Shown here one piece after another: positions 1 through 9,487 of a stretch of DNA of 64,000 nucleotides. Numbering within the stretch: the stretch's first letter is position 1; every line of letters starts with the position of its first letter. Where the stretch lies: assembly GCA_963786195.1 (NCBI GenBank), contig CAWAYH010000013.1, positions 186,001 through 250,000 of the forward strand, given 5' to 3'. The translations under genes and the position numbers were made by a program. Source of the DNA: CAWAYH01 sp963786195. GTDB lineage: Bacteria; Acidobacteriota; Vicinamibacteria; Vicinamibacterales; 2-12-FULL-66-21. The notes beneath the pieces were generated by a model. It had not been told where the DNA came from. It searched no databases and worked only from the letters and a program-made list of their open reading frames with translations.

Positions 1-56
1 CGGCGCTGACTCCCCCTGGCGATCTGACGGCAGGTTTTTTGCTGGACTGAGCGGCC

Positions 57-422
57 GTGCAGTTGCGCGCACGCGAATCGGTTGCCCGTGTCGCTTCGGC
101 CGGATCGGCCGTCGCATCGCCGAAGCACGTCCTGATCGCCGACGCCAACGCCCGGACCCGGGCTGTCAGGGAATTGCAGCTCCGCGAGGCCGGCCTGCGC
201 GTCTCGCTGGCCCGTACGGCCTTCGAAGCCATTGTGAAAGCGTCATGTCGGCTGCCGGATCTGATCCTGATCGATGGCGCGCTGGGCGACCTGGGCGCCG
301 AAGGAACCGGGCAGTTGCTGACCACCTGCCCTGCCACCGCGCATATCCCGATCGTCCGCCTGACCCCTGGCCGGCGGGTGCCCCAGCGGGTCCTGGCTGT
401 CGCGCTCCGGTACGCCACGTAG
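57..422 (+). CDS. CheY-like receiver domain protein, short
   Basis: A 121-residue protein starting at a GTG that follows an in-frame stop nine bases upstream. From about residue 23 it reads as a response-regulator receiver: a first beta strand ending in HVLIADA (acidic pocket near D29), a phospho-acceptor strand LILIDGAL with D73, and the conserved Thr in IVRLTP (T103). It stops soon after, without the conserved Lys of the fifth strand and without an output domain, so it is either a stand-alone, slightly degenerate receiver or the remnant of a longer regulator cut by a frame break. No cognate kinase is adjacent. Confidence 0.6.
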   Translation: MQLRARESVARVASAGSAVASPKHVLIADANARTRAVRELQLREAGLRVSLARTAFEAIVKASCRLPDLILIDGALGDLGAEGTGQLLTTCPATAHIPIVRLTPGRRVPQRVLAVALRYAT

Positions 423-508
423 CACCGGATCGTTCCAAAACTACATACTGGGCGCGCGGGTAATGTAGATTCGCCCGGCCGCGAGCTATCTGCTGAGCTC
501 GGGATCTT

Positions 509-1327
509 TCACTCCCTGTCAGATTCGCGAAGAAACCCGTCAACCGCGTTGATGAGCATCGGTCCGGCCAGCAGCGCCGCGTCGTTGTGATCCGAGTTCG
601 GCACGATGACGAGGCGTTTCGGCTCGGACGCCGCGGCAAAAAGGCGCTCGCTCTGGCCCGTCGGCACGATGGTGTCGTGGTCCGCCGCGATGACGAGGAG
701 CGGACACCCGATCCTCGGGATCAGATCGAGCGATGGGAAACGGTCGCGTAACAGAATCGTCACGGGAAGGTAAGGATAGTGATGCCGCGCGGTGTCGACC
801 AGCGACGTGAACGGCGATCGCAGGATCAGGGCGCGCGGCTTCTGCTCCGACGCCAGCCGCACCGCGACACCAGTCCCGAGCGATTCGCCGAAATATATGA
901 TCCGGTTCCGGTCCACGCCGGGACGCGAGTCGACATACCGGCGCGCGGCCTGCGCGTCGAGCGTCAGCCCCTGTTCGGAGGGCGAGCCGGGATTGTCGCC
1001 GTAGCCGCGATAGTCGAAAAGCAGCGTAGCGAACCCGAGGCGGCTCAGCTCCGAGGCGAGCTCTGCGCGATACGCCCGGTTGCCCGCGTTGCCATTGAAG
1101 ACGATCACCGTCGCGCGTGAGGACGAGGTCCCCGCGGGAACCCACCACCCGCGGAGCGTCAGCCCGTCTGTGGTCTCGAAGGAGATTGTTTCGGCGCGCG
1201 GGAGGCCGACGTCGGCTGGCGCCGGCACGTTCCCGAACGGGAAGTAGATCAGGCGCCGCTGCGCGACCCACACGACGAGCAGCAGCAGCCCGATGGCGCC
1301 GAGAACGTACGCGAGCAGCCTGACCAA
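509..1327 (-). CDS. Membrane-anchored alpha/beta hydrolase (BEM46/ABHD13-like)
   Basis: 272 residues. An N-terminal transmembrane helix (about residues 4-21) anchors the protein, probably with the hydrolase domain outside the cytoplasm. The alpha/beta-hydrolase core follows: oxyanion strand VIVFNGNAGN (about 74-83), FDYRGYG (104-110), nucleophile elbow GESLG with Ser149, acid residue near D216 in AADHD, and His247 in NSDHND. Order and spacing match the BEM46/ABHD13 family of small serine hydrolases; the substrate cannot be told from sequence. It lies 2 bp downstream of the oxidoreductase gene on the same strand, so the two are probably cotranscribed. Confidence 0.85.
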   Translation of the reverse strand: MVRLLAYVLGAIGLLLLVVWVAQRRLIYFPFGNVPAPADVGLPRAETISFETTDGLTLRGWWVPAGTSSSRATVIVFNGNAGNRAYRAELASELSRLGFATLLFDYRGYGDNPGSPSEQGLTLDAQAARRYVDSRPGVDRNRIIYFGESLGTGVAVRLASEQKPRALILRSPFTSLVDTARHHYPYLPVTILLRDRFPSLDLIPRIGCPLLVIAADHDTIVPTGQSERLFAAASEPKRLVIVPNSDHNDAALLAGPMLINAVDGFLRESDRE

Positions 1328-1329
1328 CT

Positions 1330-2805
1330 TTACGAGAACGACCTGGGGATCTCGAAGCCCTTCCGGTACTCCCGCGTCAGGAGGCGATCCGCCTTCTTGT
1401 CGTCCACGAACGTTTCAGACTTGCCGTCGAACACGAGCGCGCGACCGACGCGGTAGGAGATGTTCGCCAGGTGCGGCAAGCTCGACGAGAGATGACCTTC
1501 GAGCGCGTCGCAGGTCAGGATCTTCGGATCGTTGGCGCGGATAGCGTCGACGAAGTTCTGGTAGTGCGGATACTCGATGCTCGTCAGCACGAGCGGATCG
1601 CTGCCGCCGGTCTCGGGCGGCGCTTCAGCTCCGGCGCCCTTCTCGTTCTTCGGACCCAGGTACGACTGCCACTTGCGGCCGTCGCCGTCGAGCCAGAGCC
1701 AGCCGTTGGATCCGTAGAAGAGGTTGCCAATCTTCTGCGTGCCCTCGTCGTTCGTGAATTCGCCGCGCGTTCCGAACTCGAGGATCATGCCGTCGGCATA
1801 CTCGAACAGCGACGTCTGCATGTCCGGCGTCTCCTGCGAGGCCTCGGGACCGAAGTAGCCGCCGACCGAACGGATCTTGGTTGGATGTTCGTGCTTGTTG
1901 AGGCCCCAGCGCGCGATGTCGAACTGGTGCGGTCCCTGATTGCCCGTGTCGCCGTCGCCGTAGTCCCAGTGCCAGTGCCAGTTGTAGTGGAAGCGATTGC
2001 GATTGAAGGGCCGCTTGGGCGCCGGGCCGAGCCACAAGTCGTAATCGACCTTGGACAGGTACTGCTCGTCGTAGGCCGGCTCAAACGTCGTCGACGTGAC
2101 CGTCAGCGCGTATTTCTCGCCGGGTGCCATCGGACCGTCGGGGTACTTTCCGATCGCCGGCCGCGGCTTGAAGCAGAGTCCGCGCGCCATGTAGACCCGG
2201 CCGATTCCGCCATCGTGCAGGAACTTGATGGCCTGACGTACGGCCGGGCGGCTCCTGTTCATCGTGCCGACCTGGACGAGCCGGTTGTAGCGCGCGGCGG
2301 CCTCGACCATCTTGCGGCCTTCCCACACCGTGTGTGTGGACGGCTTTTCGACGTAGACGTGCTTCCCCGCCTGCAGCGCCCAGACCGTGGCGAGCGCGTG
2401 CCAGTGATTGGGCGTGGCGATGATGACGGCGTCGATATCCTTGTCGTCGAGCGCGCGCCTGAAGTCCTGGACGAATCCCGGCTTGAACGTCGGGACGTCC
2501 GCGAGGCGCGTGTCGTTGATGCGCTCGGCCGCGAGGTTGGCGTCGACGTCGCACAGCGTCTTCACGTCCACGTTCTGGAGCTTCGCGAAGCCGCGCTTGA
2601 GCGCGTTGCCCTGTCCCCGGATGCCGATGTTGGCGACGACGACGCGATCGTTGGCGCCGCGGATGCGATTCCCGACGTTGGGCGCCGTCTGCGCGCGTGC
2701 TGGAAACAGCTCGCCCCCGACCACCAGACCGGCCGCCGCCGCCCCCAGGCGGGTGTTGAAATCACGACGAGAGATGCCGTCCTGATCGTTCCGGTCGCTG
2801 GCCAC
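1330..2805 (-). CDS. Tat-exported Gfo/Idh/MocA family oxidoreductase
   Basis: 491 residues. The N-terminus has a twin-arginine signal (SRRDF at 12-16 followed by a hydrophobic stretch and ARAQ cleavage region), so the enzyme is exported folded, presumably with its NAD(P) cofactor. The Rossmann motif GIRGQGN is at about 61-67 and the family EKP motif at 153-155 (VYVEKPSTH). The C-terminal Gfo/Idh/MocA domain is rich in His, Trp and Tyr. This Tat-secreted subgroup is common in Acidobacteria and Planctomycetes and is usually linked to sugar or uronic acid oxidation; the real substrate is unknown. Confidence 0.92.
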   Translation of the reverse strand: MASDRNDQDGISRRDFNTRLGAAAAGLVVGGELFPARAQTAPNVGNRIRGANDRVVVANIGIRGQGNALKRGFAKLQNVDVKTLCDVDANLAAERINDTRLADVPTFKPGFVQDFRRALDDKDIDAVIIATPNHWHALATVWALQAGKHVYVEKPSTHTVWEGRKMVEAAARYNRLVQVGTMNRSRPAVRQAIKFLHDGGIGRVYMARGLCFKPRPAIGKYPDGPMAPGEKYALTVTSTTFEPAYDEQYLSKVDYDLWLGPAPKRPFNRNRFHYNWHWHWDYGDGDTGNQGPHQFDIARWGLNKHEHPTKIRSVGGYFGPEASQETPDMQTSLFEYADGMILEFGTRGEFTNDEGTQKIGNLFYGSNGWLWLDGDGRKWQSYLGPKNEKGAGAEAPPETGGSDPLVLTSIEYPHYQNFVDAIRANDPKILTCDALEGHLSSSLPHLANISYRVGRALVFDGKSETFVDDKKADRLLTREYRKGFEIPRSFS

Positions 2806-2908
2806 GGTGACCTCCTCGTGAGCGTCGCGAAAGCGCGAATTCCGCCTGAGATCCTAGCATGCCGGGCGCGAGAAGGGCCGCGGTCCGACCGTTACTTGTA
2901 GTTGAATA

Positions 2909-2963
2909 GTGCCGCGGACAACGTACCGCGGACAACACGTACCGCGGACAACACGGATAACAC
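2909..2963. repeat. Short tandem repeat upstream of glpK
   Basis: Three consecutive copies of a 14-16 base unit (GTACCGCGGACAACAC, first copy GTGCCGCGGACAAC) followed by a decayed GGATAACACGG. The array fills the intergenic space between the divergent oxidoreductase and glycerol kinase genes, about 30 bases before the kinase start. The repeated dyad core CCGCGG could be a protein-binding unit, or this may be simple slippage. Confidence 0.55.
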
Positions 2964-2993
2964 GGAAACACGGAGAGGTTCACGAGATTAGCT

Positions 2994-4521
2994 ATGGTCA
3001 GCATGGCGGAGTTCGTCGGGGCGCTGGACCAGGGCACCACGAGCACGAGATTCCTCATCTTCGACGCCGCCGGCCGGGAGGTCGCACGGCACCAGCTCGA
3101 GCACGAGCAGATCCTGCCCCGCCCCGGCTGGGTCGAACACGATCCGCTCGAGATCGCCGAGCGCGCCAACACGGTCATTGCCGGAGCGCTGCGGCATGCC
3201 GGCCTCGTCGGATCCGACCTGGCGGCGATCGGCGTCACCAATCAACGGGAAACGACCGTCGTCTGGAATCCGAAGACCGGCCGGCCCTGGTACAACGCGA
3301 TTGTCTGGCAGGACACGCGCACCGATCGGATCGTGAGCGCGCTCGATCGGCCGCCGGTCGGCGCGCTGGTGCGCGAGCGCACCGGTCTGCCGCCGTCGAC
3401 GTATTTCTCGGGTCCCAAGCTGCAGTGGATTCATGGAAAACGTCCACGACGTGCGCGAGGCCATGGAGCGCGGCGAAGCCATCTTCGGCACCGTCGATTC
3501 GTGGCTGATCTGGAACCTCACTGGCGGCGTCGACGGCGGCGCGCACGTGACCGACGTCACGAATGCGAGCCGTACGCTGCTGATGGATCTCGTCAGGTTG
3601 GACTGGGACGACGAGCTGCTCGAGATTTTTCGCGTACCGCGCAGAGCGCTCCCGGCGATTCGGTCGTCGTCGGACCGTCGTGGCTACGGCACGACGCGGC
3701 GGCACGGGGCGCTCGGCGGCGAGGTGCCCGTGTGCGGCGACCTGGGCGATCAGCAGGCGGCGATGCTGGGCCAGGTCTGCACCACGCCGGGCGAAGCCAA
3801 GAACACATACGGCACCGGCAATTTCATGCTCCTGAATACCGGCGGCGAGCGAGTCCCGTCGAAGGCGGGGCTGCTGACGACCGTCTGCTACAAGCTCGGG
3901 GAGGCGGAGGCGGTCTACGCGCTCGAAGGATCCGTCGCGGTCACGGGATCGGCCGTACAGTGGCTTCGCGATCAGCTCGGGATCATCAAGTCGGCCCCGG
4001 AGATCGAAGCGCTCGCCGCAAGCGTCGAGGACGCCGGGGGCGCATACTTCGTTCCGGCGTTCTCCGGACTGTTCGCGCCGTACTGGCGATCGGATGCTCG
4101 CGGCGCGATCGTCGGACTCTCCCGCTATCACACGCGGGCGCATCTCGCGCGCGCGACGCTCGACGCGATCTGCTTCCAGACGCGCGCCGTGCTCGACGCG
4201 ATGACCGCCGATTCCGGCGTGCGACTGGAGCTGTTGAAGGTCGACGGCGGCGCGACCGCGAACGACATGCTGATGCAGCTCCAGGCGGACATTCTCGGCG
4301 TCGCCGTCGTCCGACCCGTGGTCGCGGAGACCACCGCGCTCGGCGCCGCGTATGCCGCGGGTCTTGCGGCCGGGGTCTGGACGAACGTCGACGACTTGCG
4401 ACGGAACTGGAAGGCCGATCGACGCTGGGAGCCACGCTGGAACGAGGATCGCCGCGAATCCGCGTATCGGGGATGGCAGAAAGCCGTCGAGCGGACCTTC
4501 AACTGGGTCGACGTCGGGTGA
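2994..4521 (+). CDS. glpK: Glycerol kinase (one frame break)
   Basis: FGGY-family kinase phosphorylating glycerol to sn-glycerol 3-phosphate with ATP in the cytoplasm. The N-terminal half carries GALDQGTTSTR, PGWVEHDP and VTNQRETTVVWNPKTG; the C-terminal half carries GTVDSWLIWNLTGG, GDLGDQQAAMLGQ, TYGTGNFML, PAFSGLFAPYW and KVDGGATANDMLMQLQAD. The frame changes at about 3433: dropping one A turns WIHGK into the expected WILENV, so one extra base explains the break. Total length (about 508 residues) is normal. Starts at 2994 and 3003 are both possible; GGAGAGG lies 15 bases before the first. No glpF or glpD is adjacent. Confidence 0.93.
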
Positions 4522-4534
4522 GCGGAGCGGCGCT

Positions 4535-5197
4535 GTGAACGTCATCGTTTTTGTCGCGCTCGCGATTCTGGCCGCCGCGCTCATCAATCAGTGCCGCAAG
4601 CCGGCAGGGTGGCTCGGCCGGTACGTCTGCTGGTCGATGAACCGTCGGCATTCCAACGTGACCGACTGGGGACTCCAGCACGTTTCGATCAGAAAAGACG
4701 ACACGATCCTGGACGTGGGCTGCGGCGGCGGGCGGACGATCCAGAAGCTCTCGGCGGTCGCAACCGCGGGCAAGGTGTTTGGCGTCGACTACTCCGCGGC
4801 CAGCGTCGCCGCCTCGCGCAGCGCGAACGCCGAGGCCATCAGCATGGGCCGCGTGGACGTCCGACAGGCGTCCGTCTCCGAGCTGCCGTTCCCCGACGGG
4901 ATGTTCGATCTGGTCACTGCCGTCGAGACGCACTACTACTGGCCGAATCTCGCCGCGGACATGCGCGGGATCCTGCGGGTGCTGAAGCCCGGCGGACGAC
5001 TCGTGATCGTTGCGGAAGCCTATCGGGGCCGACGATTCGACGCGCCCTTTCGCGTGGCCATGAAGCTGCTCAGATCCAGTTACCTGACCGTGAGCCAGCA
5101 CCGTGAGCTGTTCGTCGCCGCCGGATTCTCGGACGTCGAGATCTTCGAAGAGCGCGGGAAGGGTTGGATCTGTGGAGTGGGCCGGCGACCACTGTAA
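4535..5197 (+). CDS. Class I SAM-dependent methyltransferase, membrane-anchored
   Basis: 220 residues from a GTG start 13 bases after the glpK stop. A hydrophobic N-terminal helix (VIVFVALAILAAALI) precedes the methyltransferase domain. Motif I is LDVGCGGGRTI (about residue 60), motif II GVDYS, motif III FDLVTAVETHYYW, and KPGGRLVIVAEAY follows; the fold is Methyltransf_11. Tail residues RKGWICGVGRR are basic. The substrate is unknown; the membrane anchor suggests a lipid or quinone-like molecule, which is inference only. Confidence 0.85.
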   Translation: MNVIVFVALAILAAALINQCRKPAGWLGRYVCWSMNRRHSNVTDWGLQHVSIRKDDTILDVGCGGGRTIQKLSAVATAGKVFGVDYSAASVAASRSANAEAISMGRVDVRQASVSELPFPDGMFDLVTAVETHYYWPNLAADMRGILRVLKPGGRLVIVAEAYRGRRFDAPFRVAMKLLRSSYLTVSQHRELFVAAGFSDVEIFEERGKGWICGVGRRPL

Positions 5198-5211
5198 CTC
5201 GTCCGCTCTCG

Positions 5212-5877
5212 TCACTCGCCAGCATCGAAAACACAGCGGATGATGTCTGCGTCGGTTCGGACGCTCGTGCCGGGCCTCTGCTCCCTCACCCACGCCATGA
5301 ATTCACCGAGCCGCGGGTAGCCGGACGTGCCGTCGAAGAGCCTCGCGTCGTCGATGAGGACGACGTGGCCGCGAACGGGGTGCGCCAGGAGCGCGGTGAT
5401 CTCCGCGATGACGGGCGTGTCCTCGCTCCCTCGCCCGCTTTCGCCGCCCATGTAGTGGCCGTCGAGCCAGAACAGGGCCGGCGCGTCCAGCGACGCCAGC
5501 ACCTCCGGCAATCGTGCCGCACTGTCGCCCAGCAGCAGCTGAATCTGTCGCAGGCCGGCAAATCGTCTGACGGCCTGAGCGTGCAGTGCCGGCGCGATCT
5601 CTATCGAGACGATCCGGTCGACGTGCCCGATCATCGCCTGCACCGTCTCGCCCGTGTAGGTGCCGGTCTCGATGAAGGTGCGCAGCCGGTAGCGTCGCTG
5701 GTAGCCGATGAGCGTGCGTTGCTTGACGACGTTCGGAGGCGGAACCGGCTTGCCGGCGAGCCACCACTGGAAGGCAATTCGCGCCCGGGTCAGCCGGATG
5801 AGAGGCGGCGAAACCGACAGGACGCGCCAGGCAGCGCGCCACCCACCCGGAGTTGCCGCGGTCGCAAGGACGAACAT
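5212..5877 (-). CDS. Methyltransferase-like protein (FkbM/TylF-type fold)
   Basis: 221 residues. Residues around 66-80 (FIETGTYTGETVQAM) resemble the SAM-binding loop of FkbM/TylF-type methyltransferases, followed by IVSIEIAPALHAQA (acidic end of strand 2), LLLGDSA, FWLDGHYMGG and VVLIDDARLF. Members with the ETGTY and WLDGHY signatures are often annotated only as hypothetical. Convergent with the preceding methyltransferase gene. The fold assignment is reasonable; activity is unproven. Confidence 0.65.
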   Translation of the reverse strand: MFVLATAATPGGWRAAWRVLSVSPPLIRLTRARIAFQWWLAGKPVPPPNVVKQRTLIGYQRRYRLRTFIETGTYTGETVQAMIGHVDRIVSIEIAPALHAQAVRRFAGLRQIQLLLGDSAARLPEVLASLDAPALFWLDGHYMGGESGRGSEDTPVIAEITALLAHPVRGHVVLIDDARLFDGTSGYPRLGEFMAWVREQRPGTSVRTDADIIRCVFDAGE

Positions 5878-5898
5878 CCTGGAGTATTCTGATTCAAC

Positions 5899-6297
5899 AT
5901 GACTATTCCAGCGGGATTGACGTTCGACGCCGTCGCTTTCGATGTCTCAGCGGTCGAAACGGGTGACCTGCTGGGTGTGGCGTTGATCGCGGCGTCCGCG
6001 CGACACATCTCGTTCCTGCGCGTCGACGGCGACAGCGTCGAACGGCTCGAGGTATCTAACGAGACCTGGCGTCTGATAGACGAAGCGATGGCCGAGATTG
6101 CCGCGCGACTGCCCTTCAAGCCACCGCCCGCGGCACCGGTCGTCGCCGAGGTTCTGTTCGCGGGACGCCCGCACCCGCCGGTTCTGGTTCAACGGTTCGC
6201 CTCGATACCCGTGACCGTCGATTCCGTCGAGACGCTGGCGCTCCGGTTGGAGCAGTTCCTTCCGACGCTGCTGCAGCGCCGGCGCTCGGCGGCCTGA
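5899..6297 (+). CDS. Hypothetical protein, 132 residues
   Basis: Starts 21 bases from the divergent methyltransferase-like gene. No signal peptide or recognised domain. The middle is rich in short hydrophobic strands and ends with a leucine-rich helix and an Arg tail. TATTCT at about 5884 could serve as a -10 box, but no clear Shine-Dalgarno precedes the ATG. Codon bias looks coding. Confidence 0.5.
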   Translation: MTIPAGLTFDAVAFDVSAVETGDLLGVALIAASARHISFLRVDGDSVERLEVSNETWRLIDEAMAEIAARLPFKPPPAAPVVAEVLFAGRPHPPVLVQRFASIPVTVDSVETLALRLEQFLPTLLQRRRSAA

Positions 6298-6324
6298 CGC
6301 GCGGGAAAGAGAAAAGGGCCTTCC

Positions 6325-9300
6325 TTGCGACGACGCCGCCTTCCCGCGCTGCTCATTATTGTTTTCGCCTGTAGCCTCGAGGCCGGTCTGCGACTGAGCG
6401 CACAGACCAGCGGCTCGAGCGAGAAAGTCGCGGTTGGCGAAGGGATGCTCGCCGGACTCCGCTGGCGCGGCCTCGGGCCCGCCGTGTTCGGCGGACGGGT
6501 ATCGGACGTCGCCGGCGTTGCCGGCAATCCGAACATCCTCTACGTCGCGTTCGCGTCGGCCGGACTCTTCAAGTCGAAAGACGGCGGCATCAGCTTCGAG
6601 TCGATCTTCGAGTCCGGCGGCACGCTGTCGATCGGAGCGATCGCGCTCGCCCCCGACAATCCGGATGTGATCTACGTCGGGACCGGCGAAGGCAAGCCGC
6701 GAAACAGCACGTCGTTCGGCGACGGCATCTACCGCTCGCAGGATGGCGGCAAGAGCTGGACGCACCTCGGCCTTGGCGGCACCGAACGATTTGCGCGGAT
6801 CGTGATTCACCCGCGCGACTCGAACATCATCTACGCTGCAGCGATGGGCCACGAGTGGGGGGGCAACGACGAGCGCGGCGTCTACCGCTCTGCCGATGCG
6901 GGACGAACCTGGACGCGCGTCCTGTTCGTCAACGCCACCACCGGCGCCAGCGATCTCGCACTCGATCCGGCCAACCCGACGGTCGTCTACGCGGGCATGT
7001 ACGACTACCTGCGCCAGCCCTGGCATTTCCGCAGCGGCGGCCCCGGAAGCGGCCTGTATCGCTCGACGGATGGCGGCGTCTCATGGACGCGCCTGACGGA
7101 TCCGGGGCGCGACAACGGCTTGCCCCGTGGCACTCTCGGTCGGATTGGGCTGGCCGTCAGTCCGAGCCGCTCCCAGGTGGTGTACGCGCTCATCGAGACC
7201 GACGGCGACGGCATGCTGTGGCGGTCGGACGATCGCGGCGATCGCTGGCAGCTCATGAGTCGCGAGCAGGCGATCAACGCACGGCCGTTCTACTTCTCGG
7301 TCGTCCGCGTCGATCCGGTCAACGAGAACCGCATCTACTCGCTGAGCCGATCGCTCTTCGTGTCCGACGACGCGGGCCGCAGTTTCAGGTCGATCGACTA
7401 CTGGCGGATCTTCGGCGACTTCCACGCGATGTGGATCGACCCGACCAACCCGTCGCGCGTGCTGGCGGGCAGCGACGGCGGGTTCTACATCTCGAACGAT
7501 CGAGGCGAGCGCTGGGACTTCGTCAACAATATCCCCGCGGCCCAGGTCTACCGCTTCGCGCTGGACATGTCTGAGCCGTACAACATCGTCGGCGGCTTCC
7601 AGGACCACGAGGTCTGGCGCGGGCCGAACGAGCGGTTGAACGTCGTCGGAGTCAGGAACGCCGACTGGCGCCGGCTCCGCGACCACGGCGACGGCACATC
7701 GATCGTCGTCGATCCGCGCGACCCGAACATTGTCTTCTACACCACCGAGCTCGGAGACATCACCCGCGTCGATCTCCGGACAGCCGAGGAGCGGTTCATT
7801 CAGCCGTATCCCGTTCCCGCGACAGGCATCGCGGTCAGCCAGGAGCGTTACCGGTTCAACTGGGTCGCGCCCATCGCGATGTCGCCGACCAATCCCGACG
7901 TGATCTACTTCGGCGGCAACGTCGTGTTTCGATCCGCCGATGGCGGCGCGACGTGGACGATCATCAGCCCCGATCTGACGACGAACGATCCGGCCAGGCA
8001 GACGCTCAGCGGAGGCGTCACGCCGGACAACACGCGTGCGGAGGCGCACTGCACGATCCATGCGATTGCCGAGAGCCCTCGCGACCCCAACGTCATCTGG
8101 GCGGGAACGGACGACGGGAACGTGCAGATCACGAGAGACGGTGGAAAGACGTGGAAGAACGTCGCGAGCGCGGTTACCGGCGCGCCGAAGCACGCGTACG
8201 TCGCGGCGATCCACCCGTCCCACGCCGATGCGGGGACCGCGTATCTGGCCATCGATCAGCACCGCCTGGATGATTTCGCGCCCTACGCGTTCGTGACGAC
8301 CGACTACGGCGCGACGTGGCAGCCGATTTCCGCAGGGCTCCGCGGGTACGTTCACCGGGTCGTGGACGACCCGAAAACGCCGAGCCTCCTGTTCGCCGGC
8401 ACGGAGCTCGGCGTCTTCGTGTCGTTCGATCGCGGGCAGACATGGACGGATCTGCGTCTCGGGCTGCCGCGCCTCTCCGTCATGGACATCAAGATTCATC
8501 CGCGCGACGACGACCTCGTCATCGGTACCCACGCCCGGGGCTTCTACGTGCTGGACGACATCACGCCGCTGCGGTCGCTGGCCGGGGCGCTCTCCCAGCG
8601 TGCCGTGCTGTTTCCGCCGCAGGACCGCCACACGCTACACGCCCGCGAGCGACGTGAGCAGTCTCGGCGGCGGCGCGTACGTGGCGCCGAACAAACCGTA
8701 CGGGGCGTCGCTGTCGTACTTCCTGGGGCGCGGTGCACCGGATGGCGACGTCGAGATCCGGATTCTCGGCGGCACCCGCAGGCCAGTTCGGACGATTCGA
8801 GGTCCGGCCCGGCCGGGAATCAATCGCGTCGTCTGGGATCTGCGCAGCGCCGCCTGCGGAGCGTGGACGCCGGCGAGCGGGAGGATCTCTGGTGCGCGCG
8901 TCGCCCCCGGCCAGTACGTTCGCGCAATTAGTCACGTCAGGCGAGACCGTGGAGCAGCCGCTCGTCGTCAGGCTCGATCCGCGCGTGACCGTGTCACCGG
9001 ACGATCTCGCAGAACAGGGTCGCAGCGTTGGCCGACTCGTGGCGATGGACTGCTCGATCCGCCAGGCGACAGAAGAGATGACCAGCGTCGAGACGCAGTT
9101 GTCGGCGCTCGAGCGATCCGTTGACGCCGCCAGCGTGCGCGCTCAGGCCCGGGAGGTTCGCGACTCGATCAACGCAGTGCGGGATCGATTCGAGTCCAAT
9201 CCCAGAGGCGCTGCGCCGCTCAACCTGGCCCGGAAGATCGGGCGGCTGCGGGAAGAGATCGAGGCGTACAGCGGCCGGCCGACGGTCGCGCAGAACGAAT

Positions 9301-9455
9301 GGGTGGACACGTTCGACCGGGAGCTGCAGGAGGTCCTGCGGAATCTGGACGGGGTGTTCAAGTCCGATATCGCGAAGCTCAATGTGCGGCTCTCAGCCAG
9401 CGGAATCCGGCAGCTCGTCGTCGTACGCGAGAAGGGTGGCCCGCCGCGTCGATAA
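6325..9455 (+). CDS. Exported VPS10/BNR-repeat beta-propeller protein (two frame breaks)
   Basis: TTG start with AAAAGGG seven bases upstream, then a signal peptide ending near LRLSAQ. At least eleven Asp-box (BNR) motifs follow (SKDGGISF, SQDGGKSW, SADAGRTW, STDGGVSW through SFDRGQTW), giving the sortilin/VPS10-like ten-bladed propeller annotated in Acidobacteria as glycosyl hydrolase or sialidase-like. The C-terminus has the usual propeller-tail sequence (DVEIRILG, GINRVVWDLR, EQPLVVRLDPRV) and a helical end. The frame changes at about 8630 and about 8920; all three pieces align with one protein of about 1,040 residues. Function is probably extracellular binding or cleavage of glycans or peptides. 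Confidence 0.85.
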
Positions 9456-9487
9456 GGAGATCTGTGCCCCGGCTGGCCGCGACTGAA

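Noticed and set aside
1471..2901. Long open frame antisense to the Gfo/Idh/MocA gene
   Set aside because: It mirrors a clear enzyme gene; long antisense frames are common in GC-rich DNA and the product has no recognisable domain.
7081..8631. Long minus-strand frame opposite the VPS10/BNR gene
   Set aside because: The Asp-box repeats are on the plus strand; the opposite frame is a composition artefact.
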